A DNA stretch of 64,000 bases from Flavobacterium litorale (GCF_019613795.1 NZ_CP080429.1:1662501-1726500), one strand, 5' to 3'. Shown: positions 16,600 to 25,396, numbered from the stretch's first letter. Numbers and translations: made by a program. Notes: a model not told the origin generated them from the sequence alone.

Positions 16600-18886
16600 T
16601 ACCTTTACCGCTAATGCCTGTGGGTTTTATCCGTTTGGCGAAGACCTCCGCTTTTGCTTTTTCAATCCAGCATACTACGGCTATACAACGTATTCGGAAT
16701 TCGATTATTCGTCGCATTGGTTTGAGGATAAAGATATATTTGATGCTGAACACGTAAACCCAAACGATGCTGCTTGGTACAACTACTGCAAAGGCAAGGT
16801 TAGTATAATGAGTATTCGGAATGCTGTGTATGTTATTAATCCTAACGACTTTAATAGTACATCGGATAACGAAATGATACATTATTTGTATGCTACCAAT
16901 GATGTTGAAGCAATTAATTACCTAAAGTTTGCCAAAGAGTGCGAGGTAGTAAATACGTTTTATAGCGACCCATGGGAGCGTAACGAACGCGCCGAAGTGC
17001 CTATTAGAAATAAATTCATAAAATTGGCATTGGCTAAAGCCGAAAAAACGAATAGCCAAACCATAAAAAAGCGTTACGTATTTTTAGCAATTCGTTTGGC
17101 TTTTTACCATGGCGATACGGGTAAAATAATCCAGCTTTACAATACTTATTTTGCTAACTCCACCAATAAAGATATTGTATACTATTGGAGCTTGTATTTT
17201 AGAACACTTGCCGAACCCGATGAGGCTTTGGCATCCTATTACGCGGCACAAGTGTTTAAACATGCACCCGATAAACGATTTGCGGTTTATACGTACTTTA
17301 ACCATAAAATGCCAATACAAAACATTGTAAAGTTTGCTACAACTGAGGAGGAGAAAGCCAATGTGTATTTGCTTGCAGGCATACGCCGACCTGATAAAGC
17401 CTTACAGCAAATTAAAGCCTTGTATGCCAATGAGCCTGCTAGTGAAGGGTTGGATTTTTTATTATTAAGAGAAGTAAACAAAATAGAAGATTGGGTATAC
17501 ACACCATACTATTCGTTATTTACACCATCGGTTAGTGGGTATGATGATTCGTATGATGAATCTGCCGAAGTAGTATTAAGTAGAGTAGCATCTGATAGAG
17601 CATATGCTCAAAAACTATTACATTTTGTTGCCAAAGCTAACCTTAAAAAAGTACATAATCCGCAGTTTTGGCAAATGGCAAAAGCACAATTGGAGTTTAT
17701 TACTCAAAAATATACTAGTTGTTTAGCTACCATACAGGCTTTAGAGCAATTGCCCAATATTCTGCCACGCCATTTAAAACAGTTGGTCAAAATAAAAGCA
17801 CTAGCCATTACAGCAGTACAACCTTATGGTAGTGCCATAGTAAAAGATGCCATAAAACCAATACTTTTAGAAAACGCTGCTGATGCTCATTTTTTGTTTG
17901 CTATGGGGCGCGAGTTGGAGTATAAAGGTAACACTACTGATGCCGCTTTTTTATATTCAAAAATTGGCGAAACTACCGATGCTTCGTCTTACAATTCGTA
18001 TGCTTTCTGGAAATCTAAAAAACGTGCAGGAGCTGTATATTACGATTATTATAGCGAATGGTTTAGTTATGTTGATGCAATGTATACACCAGAGCAGCTT
18101 AAAAAAGTTATTGATGTTGTAAATGGCAAGCAGCCATCTAACACCTTTAATAACTGGTACTATGCAACGCTTAATGAAGAAAAAACTAGAATGTACGATT
18201 TGTTGGGAACAAAGTACATACGACAAAACAAATTAGAATCAGCCATTTCAGCTTTCGAAATGCTTGGAGAGCCTTATTGGATAAAAAATTATTCGCTTTG
18301 GGAACGAACAGATAGCGAAGGAAATGTTTTTGATGAGAATCCGTTTTACGATTTGAAATATACCCCTGAATTTATACCCGTACGCGATACTATACAGGCT
18401 AATAAATATACTGTTACAAAACAGTTGATTAACTATTTGGCAAAAGCGGAAGATGTTAAAGAGAAGGATAGGGATTACTATTATTTTTTAGTAGCCAACT
18501 GCTATTATAACATGACGTGGTATGGTAACGCTTGGATGATGCGCCGTTATGGTTGGAGTAGTGTAAAAAACGAAACGGTTATTGAGGATGAAGCGGAATA
18601 CTACGGGTGTAATTTGGCAAAGCATTATTACAAGCTTGCCTATAACAATGCAAAAACAGATAAGTTTAAAGCCCTTTGCTTACGTATGGCAGGCAGGTGT
18701 GAGCGTAATTGGTACAACTACCAACATAGAAATGACGATAACCATATATCATCTGATTATACGGGTAAATTTCATACTACCCCCAATCCGTATTACGATA
18801 AACTAGAAAGTGAAAATAGGGATTATTATGATGATTTAATGTTGAGCTGTACTTATTTTGAAGATTACTTTAAAGCACGCAGGTAG
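16559..18886 (+). CDS. Exported TPR-like helical-repeat protein, unknown function
   Basis: A 775-residue protein with a signal peptide (about 1-20, ending TANA) directly followed by CGFYPFGEDLRF. The rest looks alpha-helical, with repeated blocks of TPR/SEL1 flavour (for example LFAMGRELEYKGNTTDAAFLYSKIG near 443-470 and YIRQNKLESAISAFEMLGEP near 553-575). Tyr and Trp are plentiful. I do not recognise the family by name. It overlaps the upstream lipoprotein by 41 bases and has no promoter of its own. The stop lies one base from the end of the pentapeptide gene on the other strand, with no clear terminator in between. Confidence 0.65.
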   Translation: MKNFRIFILVLLTSTFTANACGFYPFGEDLRFCFFNPAYYGYTTYSEFDYSSHWFEDKDIFDAEHVNPNDAAWYNYCKGKVSIMSIRNAVYVINPNDFNSTSDNEMIHYLYATNDVEAINYLKFAKECEVVNTFYSDPWERNERAEVPIRNKFIKLALAKAEKTNSQTIKKRYVFLAIRLAFYHGDTGKIIQLYNTYFANSTNKDIVYYWSLYFRTLAEPDEALASYYAAQVFKHAPDKRFAVYTYFNHKMPIQNIVKFATTEEEKANVYLLAGIRRPDKALQQIKALYANEPASEGLDFLLLREVNKIEDWVYTPYYSLFTPSVSGYDDSYDESAEVVLSRVASDRAYAQKLLHFVAKANLKKVHNPQFWQMAKAQLEFITQKYTSCLATIQALEQLPNILPRHLKQLVKIKALAITAVQPYGSAIVKDAIKPILLENAADAHFLFAMGRELEYKGNTTDAAFLYSKIGETTDASSYNSYAFWKSKKRAGAVYYDYYSEWFSYVDAMYTPEQLKKVIDVVNGKQPSNTFNNWYYATLNEEKTRMYDLLGTKYIRQNKLESAISAFEMLGEPYWIKNYSLWERTDSEGNVFDENPFYDLKYTPEFIPVRDTIQANKYTVTKQLINYLAKAEDVKEKDRDYYYFLVANCYYNMTWYGNAWMMRRYGWSSVKNETVIEDEAEYYGCNLAKHYYKLAYNNAKTDKFKALCLRMAGRCERNWYNYQHRNDDNHISSDYTGKFHTTPNPYYDKLESENRDYYDDLMLSCTYFEDYFKARR

Positions 18887-18887
18887 C

Positions 18888-19451
18888 TTAACGTATATCG
18901 ATGTTGTATTTATCCAATAAGCCTGTAACAGCAGGCAGAGAGAATTTTGCTTTTTTAATTCGGTTTACGTCAGGGTCTATACTATAGGCGGTAGCGGTAC
19001 GTAAATCCGCTTTTTCCAGTATAGTGTTATGGAACACTGCCCTTTTTAGGTTACTATCATTAAAAATAGCATTGGTAACATCGGTATCTGTAAAATCAGC
19101 CTCGCACAAACTACAATTTGTAAATCTGGTCCCTTTAAGTTTTAGTCCGTTAAAAGCAGCAAGGTCTAAATTACAGTTATTAAAAGTAAAAGATAGTAAA
19201 AACGTATGGCACTTTGTAAAGTCAAAGCCTAGCATTTTACAGTTCTCAAAATTAATATCTCTTAACGCGGTATGTACGGCTTTAACCATGCTAAAGTTGC
19301 AATTAGTAAACGTACATTCTGAGAATGCCATATTGCTCATATCAACCCCTGTAAAATTGCAATCTGTAAAAGTACAGTTATCGTGTTCCGCTCTTTCTAG
19401 GCTTTCAATACTATAGTTTATCTTTTCGAATGTTTTATCTTCAATAGTCAT
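18888..19451 (-). CDS. Pentapeptide-repeat protein (Qnr/McbG-like form)
   Basis: A 187-residue protein formed almost wholly of pentapeptide repeats A(D/N)LxX, such as CTFTDCNFTGVDMSNMAFSE and CSLCEADFTDTDVTNAIFND. It should fold as a right-handed square beta-helix. The length, the near absence of non-repeat sequence, a short interruption near residue 90 and the C-terminal dimerisation-like tail (SLPAVTGLLDKY) are like Qnr/McbG-type proteins that protect DNA gyrase. Resistance cannot be claimed from sequence alone, since many chromosomal pentapeptide proteins have no such role. No signal peptide, so cytosolic. Confidence 0.82.
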   Translation of the reverse strand: MTIEDKTFEKINYSIESLERAEHDNCTFTDCNFTGVDMSNMAFSECTFTNCNFSMVKAVHTALRDINFENCKMLGFDFTKCHTFLLSFTFNNCNLDLAAFNGLKLKGTRFTNCSLCEADFTDTDVTNAIFNDSNLKRAVFHNTILEKADLRTATAYSIDPDVNRIKKAKFSLPAVTGLLDKYNIDIR

Positions 19452-19481
19452 AATGCTGCTTTACGGTACCAAGATATAAAA

Positions 19482-19991
19482 CTATTTAATACGTATCATA
19501 GCAAATTTTTGCGAAGCAGGTTTCCCTTTTTTCATTCCTGATATTTCTGCTACTAGCGAATCATTACCAATATTATTGTATACAATTTTAGTTGGAAAAT
19601 CGTGTTTGCTATTTTCAAAAACAATTTTATTATCATCTATAGCTGTCATTTCAAACCAAACAGGCCTTTCACCGTTTTGCCCCGCTACGTTTACTATATA
19701 TGCCAGTTTACCACTTGTTTCTTTGAGTATTATACGCTCACTAAAAACAGTATCTTTTTCAATTACAAAAAAACTTTGCCCGTTATAAACAGAGTCATTT
19801 ATTTTCTCCCAATTCTCTGTTAAAGTACCTTTCGGAGAGGTATTGCCCCAATTGCCAAGAAGCCAATTTGCTTTATTTATTTGTTTGTATGTTTTTGTTT
19901 TGGCAGTTGCAACCAAACCACGTATATCCTTGTTTTTACACGCTATAACGCTACATAATATAGCTGTGCACAAAAGCATTCTTTTTTTCAT
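19482..19991 (-). CDS. DUF6265-like lipoprotein
   Basis: A 169-residue protein with an N-terminal lipoprotein signal; VIAC gives Cys18. The mature part begins near residue 42 with WLLGNWGNTSPKGTLTENWEK, followed by FSERIILKETSGKLAYIV and GERPVWFEMT. These match what I remember of DUF6265, a lipocalin-like small beta-barrel. Function is unknown. It stands between the pentapeptide gene and the AraC gene on the same strand with gaps of 30 and 65 bases, so it may be transcribed with the pentapeptide gene. Confidence 0.7.
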   Translation of the reverse strand: MKKRMLLCTAILCSVIACKNKDIRGLVATAKTKTYKQINKANWLLGNWGNTSPKGTLTENWEKINDSVYNGQSFFVIEKDTVFSERIILKETSGKLAYIVNVAGQNGERPVWFEMTAIDDNKIVFENSKHDFPTKIVYNNIGNDSLVAEISGMKKGKPASQKFAMIRIK

Positions 19992-20056
19992 GATTAAATA
20001 TTTTTACAATGCAAAGATGTACAACGAAATCATCACAAAATTGTAAAAAAACGGCA

Positions 20057-20875
20057 TTATTCATCAAAACTAAAATATTTTACCATTTCTAGATTTTCAG
20101 AGAAGTATTGTTTTGGATTTAATCCTGTAAAATCTTTAAAATCCTTAATAAAATGCGCCTGATCGTAAAATCCGCCCTCATAAGCTACGGTTGTAAAACT
20201 TTTAAAAGTTTCACTTTCTATTAGCTGTAATATATGCTGAAATCGTACTATACGTGCTAAAAGTTTTGGCGAAATGCCTACAGTAGCTATAAAACGTCTT
20301 TCCAGTTGTCTTTTACTAATATTTAGCTCTACAGATAGGCTTTCTGTACTTACAGCCCCTATGGTATCTATTATTTTGTTAACACAATACTCTACAGGGC
20401 TGGTATTAATTTTTAGAAGTTGTTTTTTGTTTATAAGGAAATTTTCTAAAGTTTTAATTCGCTCTTCGTGTGTACAACAATTTAGCACTTTAGTTGCTAA
20501 TGTTTCTCCATCTTGTCCCCAAACCTCGTTAACAGTTAAAGTAGTGTTGGTAAAACTATCTACATTAAAACTTATAAAAGGCTGTAATCCTGCTGGATGA
20601 AAGCGAACACTAAAGATGCCGACTTTGCCAGTAGCCTGTAATTCAAAATAAGTTTTTAACTGCCCATGTATAAAACTGGATGGCTGTATATGGAATGTGT
20701 TTTCGGTATCGTATTTTCTGAACCTGTCACCATAATTGAAAATAAGTTCAATACAGCCATCAGGAAAAACGCGTTCGCGCTCATGCAAAGCATCAGTATC
20801 TTTACTTTCAAGAGTCCAGTAAAGCTTTATTTGTTTGGCAAGCTCTTTACATGGCGTATAAACGTTGTATTCCAT
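20057..20875 (-). CDS. AraC-family transcriptional regulator
   Basis: A 272-residue regulator. The N-terminal half (about 1-120) resembles the DUF6597 or AraC-effector-like domain (YTPCKELAKQIKLYWTLES, then VFPDGCIELIFNYGD). The C-terminal 100 residues contain the double helix-turn-helix: LSVELNISKRQLERRFIATVGISPK and the canonical FTGLNPKQYF end, with AYEGGFYDQAHFIKDFK for the second helix. The inducer is unknown. It lies 34 bases downstream of the oxidoreductase gene on the same strand, so it may be co-transcribed with that gene, and possibly regulates it or neighbours. Confidence 0.88.
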   Translation of the reverse strand: MEYNVYTPCKELAKQIKLYWTLESKDTDALHERERVFPDGCIELIFNYGDRFRKYDTENTFHIQPSSFIHGQLKTYFELQATGKVGIFSVRFHPAGLQPFISFNVDSFTNTTLTVNEVWGQDGETLATKVLNCCTHEERIKTLENFLINKKQLLKINTSPVEYCVNKIIDTIGAVSTESLSVELNISKRQLERRFIATVGISPKLLARIVRFQHILQLIESETFKSFTTVAYEGGFYDQAHFIKDFKDFTGLNPKQYFSENLEMVKYFSFDE

Positions 20876-20909
20876 GTAGCAATATTACATAAAATACAAT
20901 TATTCTAAT

Positions 20910-21818
20910 TTAAAATTCTTCCATAGCCATATCGTTGTTAAGGGCAGCACCCGCACGCATCCCCGCAGCTACTGCAAGAGCTACTGCGCGCATGGGTGTA
21001 GTACAATCGCCAACGGCGTAAACACCTTTTAAATTTGTGCGTTGCATTTCGTCTATGGTAATATAACCATCTTGGTTTACCAAATCTAATTGCTCTGTAA
21101 TATCGCAATGTTGTTTAAAGGCAGTACGGGCGTAAATTACAGGGAAATCATGTTGTGTTCCATTCTCAAATACAACACATTCTAATTTGCCCTTTTTGTG
21201 TACCAACTCTTTTACTTTAGTTTCTATAATCGGAATATTATTCTGTTTTAATTTAGTTAGTTGTTCATCATTAAATTCAGCCTCCCCATTGGTTAAAATA
21301 GTGAGGTTCTTTGTCCATTGTTGCAGTAAAGCGGCATAGTGGTAGGCAACATCGCCATTGGCAAGTATGGCTGTTTTTTGTTGCTTTACCTCGTAACCAT
21401 GGCAATACGGGCAATGTATAACCGATATTCCCCAGCAGGCTGCAAAACCATTAATGTTAGGCATAACATCATAAACTCCTGTTGCAAATACTATTTTTTT
21501 AGCTTTATATTCAATATTACTTTTGGTAGTAATTGTAAAACTGTTTTTATTGGGTTTGGCATCAGTAGCTGTATCATTTACAAACTGTATTGTGGGGTAT
21601 TGCAATACTTGTTCTTTTGCTTTTGCAGCAATAGCGGCAGGCGTTTCGCCATCTTGCGTTAAAAAATTGTGTGAGTGTGGCGTTTGCCTATTGCAAGGTT
21701 TTCCACTATCTATAATTAATACCTTGCGTGATGCACGCCCTAGTGCCATTGCTGCCGATAGTCCTGCGTAGCTACCGCCAATTATTATTATTTCAAAATG
21801 ATTATCTTTCATGCTCAT
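20910..21818 (-). CDS. NAD(P)/FAD-dependent oxidoreductase, thioredoxin-reductase-like
   Basis: A 302-residue flavoprotein. The N-terminal FAD-binding motif is IIGGSYAGLSAAMALGR (about 13-28), the redox disulfide CPYC is at 136-139, and the second FAD site is GVYAVGDCTTP in the last 40 residues. The NADPH-binding domain between them is compact. The set CNRQTPHSHNFLTQDG near 42-56 is characteristic of the thioredoxin-reductase-like subgroup that lacks a partner thioredoxin gene, and often reduces other disulfides. The gene is divergent from a Fur-family regulator with 85 bases between them, so redox or metal control is a reasonable guess. Start may be Met1 or Met3. Confidence 0.88.
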   Translation of the reverse strand: MSMKDNHFEIIIIGGSYAGLSAAMALGRASRKVLIIDSGKPCNRQTPHSHNFLTQDGETPAAIAAKAKEQVLQYPTIQFVNDTATDAKPNKNSFTITTKSNIEYKAKKIVFATGVYDVMPNINGFAACWGISVIHCPYCHGYEVKQQKTAILANGDVAYHYAALLQQWTKNLTILTNGEAEFNDEQLTKLKQNNIPIIETKVKELVHKKGKLECVVFENGTQHDFPVIYARTAFKQHCDITEQLDLVNQDGYITIDEMQRTNLKGVYAVGDCTTPMRAVALAVAAGMRAGAALNNDMAMEEF

Positions 21819-21903
21819 TTGTTTTAAAAGTATTTAAGTAATTGTATTGTTTGACAAATGTATATAAAATTAGTATTATTGCAACATAATTGCATTAAAT
21901 AAA

Positions 21904-22278
21904 ATGAAGCGAAGATCGACACCTGCCAAAAAGGCGGTAATAGAGGTATTAAAATCATCTGGAACGGCATTGAGCCAAGAAATGATAGAAGCCAAAGTAG
22001 CAGGAAAAATGGACAGGGTTACCATATACCGTGTACTGAATAGCTTTTGTGAAGATGGTATTACACATCGTATCCTTTCGGATGAAGGAAAGTATTACTT
22101 TGCACTTTGTTTGGATTGCGAAGAGGATAAGCACGACCACGAGCATTTTCATTTCCGTTGCGTTTCGTGCCAAAAAGTAGAATGTTTACCACAACCTGTT
22201 ATTGTAAACCTACCGCAAGGCTATAAACAGCAAAACACTACAGGTTGGGTTACGGGGTATTGCAATAATTGCAATTAG
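21904..22278 (+). CDS. Fur-family transcriptional regulator
   Basis: A 124-residue Fur-superfamily repressor. The winged helix is in the first 65 residues (LSQEMIEAKVAGKMDRVTIYRVL). Metal-binding residues follow: a CLDC pair, a His-rich HDHEHFHF stretch, a CVSC pair and a C-terminal YCNNCN, giving the structural Zn site (two CxxC) and at least one regulatory site. It is shorter than typical Fur (about 145) and nearer the length of a Zur/PerR-like or Flavobacterial Fur paralogue. The metal cannot be assigned. It sits divergent to the oxidoreductase and 82 bases upstream of prfA. Confidence 0.85.
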   Translation: MKRRSTPAKKAVIEVLKSSGTALSQEMIEAKVAGKMDRVTIYRVLNSFCEDGITHRILSDEGKYYFALCLDCEEDKHDHEHFHFRCVSCQKVECLPQPVIVNLPQGYKQQNTTGWVTGYCNNCN

Positions 22279-22323
22279 CTATGCGTATAGTACTAACAGT
22301 ATTTTAGTATCAAATTTTTTACG

Positions 22324-22331
22324 TAATTTTG
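22324..22331 (+). promoter_or_regulatory. Putative -7 promoter element (TAATTTTG) for prfA
   Basis: TAATTTTG followed by CAC is a full match to the Bacteroidota -7 consensus, 29 bases upstream of the prfA ATG. It indicates that prfA has its own start point independent of the Fur gene. Confidence 0.6.
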
Positions 22332-22360
22332 CACGGCTAAAAAACAGCAGATAAAAGACT

Positions 22361-23434
22361 ATGTTAGACAGATTACAATATATAAAACAACGTTTTGATG
22401 AGGTTTCCGACCTTATTATTCAGCCCGATATAATAGCGGATCAAAAACGTTATGTGCAACTTAATAAAGAATACAAAGACTTGAAAGGACTTGTAGAAAA
22501 GCGTGACGAATACGTTGCGCTTACCAATAATATTGAGGAAGCCAATGAAATTATAGCCGATGGTAGCGATGCAGAAATGACCGAAATGGCAAAAATGCAA
22601 CTCGATGAGGCTAAGGATAGGTTACCAAAACTTGAAGAAGAAATCAAGTTTATGCTAATACCTAAAGACCCTGAGGATGAGAAGAATGTAATGGTAGAGA
22701 TACGTGCAGGAGCAGGCGGTGATGAAGCAAGTATTTTTGCGGGTGATTTGTTTAGAATGTACACAAAATACTGCGAGAGTAAAGGTTGGAGAACTACTAT
22801 AGTAGATACTAACGAAGGAACATCGGGCGGTTTTAAAGAAGTTATTTTTGAGGTTACTGGCGAAGACGTATATGGTACCCTAAAGTTTGAGGCAGGCGTA
22901 CACCGTGTGCAACGTGTACCACAAACTGAAACACAAGGGCGTGTACATACATCGGCAGCTACAGTAATGGTGCTGCCTGAAGCAGAGGAGTTTGATGTAC
23001 AAATTGATATGAACGATGTACGTGTTGATTTTTTCTGTTCATCAGGACCTGGAGGGCAATCTGTAAACACCACTAAGTCGGCAGTACGTTTAACACACGT
23101 TCCTACAGGGTTGGTAGCACAATGCCAAGACCAAAAATCGCAGCATAAAAATAAAGATAAAGCACTACAGGTATTACGCTCGCGTTTGTACGAAATGGAG
23201 CTTGCCAAAAAACAAGATGAAGATGCTGCAAAAAGGAGTTCTCAGGTAAGTAGCGGCGACCGTTCGGCAAAAATTCGTACCTATAACTATCCGCAAGGTC
23301 GTGTTACCGACCACAGAATAGGGCTTACCTTGTATGACCTAGATGGCGTAATGAATGGCAACATCCAAAAAGTTATTGATGAGTTACAACTTGTAAACAA
23401 TACCGAAAAACTAAAAGAAAGCGAAGTTTTCTAA
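22361..23434 (+). CDS. prfA: Peptide chain release factor 1
   Basis: A 357-residue class I release factor that reads UAA and UAG stop codons and triggers peptide release on the ribosome. The catalytic GGQ loop is at 231-233 within [20 protein letters not shown]. The codon-recognition PxT motif is PQT at 187-189 (followed by ETQGRVHTS), which is RF1-like rather than RF2-like SPF. Length is typical of RF1 (about 360). The gene runs from its own promoter to a perfect hairpin. Confidence 0.97.
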   Translation: MLDRLQYIKQRFDEVSDLIIQPDIIADQKRYVQLNKEYKDLKGLVEKRDEYVALTNNIEEANEIIADGSDAEMTEMAKMQLDEAKDRLPKLEEEIKFMLIPKDPEDEKNVMVEIRAGAGGDEASIFAGDLFRMYTKYCESKGWRTTIVDTNEGTSGGFKEVIFEVTGEDVYGTLKFEAGVHRVQRVPQTETQGRVHTSAATVMVLPEAEEFDVQIDMNDVRVDFFCSSGPGGQSVNTTKSAVRLTHVPTGLVAQCQDQKSQHKNKDKALQVLRSRLYEMELAKKQDEDAAKRSSQVSSGDRSAKIRTYNYPQGRVTDHRIGLTLYDLDGVMNGNIQKVIDELQLVNNTEKLKESEVF

Positions 23435-23436
23435 AA

Positions 23437-23468
23437 CTAAAAATCCCGCCAATCGGCGGGATTTTTAG
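23437..23468. terminator. Bidirectional hairpin terminator
   Basis: A perfect 14-bp stem, CTAAAAATCCCGCC and its complement, surrounds the AATC loop with A/T runs on both sides. It ends prfA and also the minus-strand gene whose stop is at 23465. Confidence 0.95.
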
Positions 23469-24050
23469 TAATTTATAAATTCATCGTTAAGCATTTTATC
23501 CACATACACCCATTTATTGCCTTTTCTTTCCATGATAATGAGTGCATCTTCAATACGTCCTGAAAGGATAATGTTACCACCTATTACTATAGAAAATATT
23601 GCATATCTATTATTATCGTAATACATTACCCCAGAAAACACAAAAATTTTTTTGCGATTTATGATGACGTCAACAACCTTCTTTTGATAAAGTTCTTTTT
23701 GGTATGCATAGGTAATCATTTTGTGTGGCAGTTTAAAGTCGGTATTTACCCATTTGTCATTAATGGTGTCATTAGCATACTTTTGGGCTAGTGCTTTCCA
23801 AGCATCTTTTTTGTAATATTCCGATTCTAAAAAGTTAACAGCATATTTTTCATAAACTGGATCTGGCATAGTACCCGTTTCCATTGTTCGTATAGCACGG
23901 TCATAGGGCAATCTGTGTTCATGTATATAGATAACAGAATCCTTTGGAACTAAAGTTTCAATATAATCTACTATGGGTTGATTTTTTTATTATGCTACTA
24001 CATGAAATTGTAATTGTAGGTAGTAGTATGTATAGAGCTAGATTTCTCAT
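23465..24050 (-). pseudogene. Frameshifted paralogue of the neighbouring small lipoprotein (copy 1)
   Basis: The intact 148-residue reading frame starts with MPYDRAIRTM at 23911, but upstream sequence encodes the missing N-terminus in another frame. From ATG at 24050 one reads MRNLALYILLPTITISCSS, a lipoprotein signal with a lipobox cysteine, matching the next gene's MRNLVLYILLSTITVSCTN. At an A7 run (T7 at 23982-23988) the frame breaks. Past it, the third frame reads NQPIVDYIETLVPKDSV, corresponding to NQPIIDYIESIIEKDSV in the neighbour. Losing one A would restore a full gene. The rest of the gene is intact, including ESEYYKKDAWKAL and the conserved ISGxxxEDALIIM end. It could be a recent frameshift, phase variation at the homopolymer, or a sequencing error. 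Confidence 0.75.
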
Positions 24051-24102
24051 TTTTTAAGTAACGATATACAAATCCTGCTAATTTGCGAGATCGGTATTTA
24101 TA

Positions 24103-24708
24103 TTAAGGATTAACAAATACATTATTTTGCATTTTATCAGCCATTACCCATTTTCCATCTTTCCTCTTCATTATTATAAGTGCGTCTTCAATACTGTCTG
24201 AAAATACTATATTACCAGCTATTCTTATAGAAAACAAGGCATATTGATTTTCATCATAATATAAAATATCTGAAAATGAAAAGACTCTTCTTATAACCTT
24301 TTTTTCATAAGTTTTGGGGTTAAAAAATACCTCTTTTACATATTCATTAGATATTAATTCATGTGAAAACGTAAAATCATTTTTACCCCACTTTCTCGCA
24401 ATAGTATCACGAGCATATTTATCAGTTAAGACTTTCCATAAATCCTCTCTATAATATTCTGATTCTAAAAAATTGGCAGCATATTTTCGAGATACTTTAT
24501 CAGGTAATCTACCTATCTCCATCGTTTTTATAGTACGTGTTGTACTTAATTTCCTTTCATGTACAAGTATAACCGAGTCTTTCTCAATAATTGATTCTAT
24601 ATAATCTATTATTGGTTGGTTTTTTAATGCGTTAGATTTGTTTGTTTTCATGTTAGTACATGAAACTGTAATAGTAGATAGTAGTATGTATAGAACTAAA
24701 TTTCTCAT
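24103..24708 (-). CDS. Small lipoprotein of unknown family (copy 2)
   Basis: A 201-residue predicted lipoprotein starting MRNLVLYIL at 24708, with Cys17 in the lipobox TVSC. The same frame continues upstream for 30 residues, but that stretch runs through the preceding terminator, so the ATG at 24708 is preferred. The mature part shows LESEYYREDLWKVLTDKYARDTIARKWGKNDF and ends DSIEDALIIMKRKDGKWVMADKM. I do not recognise the family. About half of the residues are shared with copy 1 (23465-24050). It follows the glycine-rich lipoprotein and DUF6705-like genes on the same strand; position alone could suggest an accessory or immunity-type role. Confidence 0.6.
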   Translation of the reverse strand: MRNLVLYILLSTITVSCTNMKTNKSNALKNQPIIDYIESIIEKDSVILVHERKLSTTRTIKTMEIGRLPDKVSRKYAANFLESEYYREDLWKVLTDKYARDTIARKWGKNDFTFSHELISNEYVKEVFFNPKTYEKKVIRRVFSFSDILYYDENQYALFSIRIAGNIVFSDSIEDALIIMKRKDGKWVMADKMQNNVFVNP

Positions 24709-24749
24709 TTTAGAATTATTTATAAAGAGATAAATTTTATGACTAAAAA

Positions 24750-24780
24750 CTAAAAATCCTGCTAACTGCAGGATTTTTAG
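24750..24780 (-). terminator. Rho-independent terminator
   Basis: CTAAAAATCCTGC, loop TAACT, GCAGGATTTTTAG. It lies after the DUF6705-like gene in its direction. It is a 13-bp perfect stem. A decayed version of the same sequence is seen at about 24071-24100 upstream of copy 1. Confidence 0.88.
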
Positions 24781-24790
24781 ATCAAGATTT

Positions 24791-25396
24791 TTAATCAATT
24801 TTTGTCATTTCAATATTTCCAGTAGGTATAAAAAATAGTTGCTGTCCCTCAATGTAGTTTTCAGTAGGCTGTAACAGATAATACGCCATAGGGCTTACAT
24901 TAAAGTCGATTTTTTCAGGAATACTATTTAGTCTGGTAATAATGACTGTAGCCATAATTTGACCATTGTAATCTAAAAATCCACCATATAAAAAATTATC
25001 TGTTGTTTCCTTAGTGGCAGTCGGTATTATATCGTTTATTGTAAAGGTGTAGTTTAAGTTATCATGAATAGTTATCCCATTTTTTATCAACTTGTATTTA
25101 AAAGTAACTACATCAGCATAATTATATGAATGAACTTGTCCGTTATGTTCTGCTTTATTGAGGAATTGATCTATTTTCTCTATTTTCACTTGAAATGTAA
25201 TACCATTTTGATTGTATTCCCAAGTGCCTACGTATTGATCACGTTCGTTATTTGTATCAACAGTATAGTTACCATTTTTGATATCGTTCTCGTTATCACT
25301 TAAATCTGCGAATGAGGAATAGCTCGTTATTGGTAGTTCTTGTGCTATTACACAATTGAATATAAGTAATGTAAATAATACTTTATATAGTTTCAT
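24791..25396 (-). CDS. DUF6705-like secreted protein
   Basis: A 201-residue exported protein with a signal peptide (about 1-18, ending VIAQ). The mature sequence contains RDQYVGTWEYNQNGITFQVKIEK at about 52-75 and DNFLYGGFLDYNGQIMATVIITRL, a lipocalin-like, beta-rich pattern that I associate with DUF6705 in Flavobacteria. It follows the glycine-rich lipoprotein gene by ten bases, so the two are one operon. Function is not known; relatives are often found in multi-copy accessory clusters. Confidence 0.65.
   Translation of the reverse strand: MKLYKVLFTLLIFNCVIAQELPITSYSSFADLSDNENDIKNGNYTVDTNNERDQYVGTWEYNQNGITFQVKIEKIDQFLNKAEHNGQVHSYNYADVVTFKYKLIKNGITIHDNLNYTFTINDIIPTATKETTDNFLYGGFLDYNGQIMATVIITRLNSIPEKIDFNVSPMAYYLLQPTENYIEGQQLFFIPTGNIEMTKID

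Noticed and set aside
22450..23208. A 252-codon open frame on the minus strand opposite prfA
   Set aside because: prfA is unmistakable (GGQ, PQT); the antisense product has a Ser/Cys-rich composition typical of a reverse-complement shadow.
24709..24798. Upstream extension of the small lipoprotein copy 2 (30 extra residues)
   Set aside because: The added part runs through the previous gene's terminator hairpin and would bury the lipoprotein signal; the internal ATG gives a normal lipobox.
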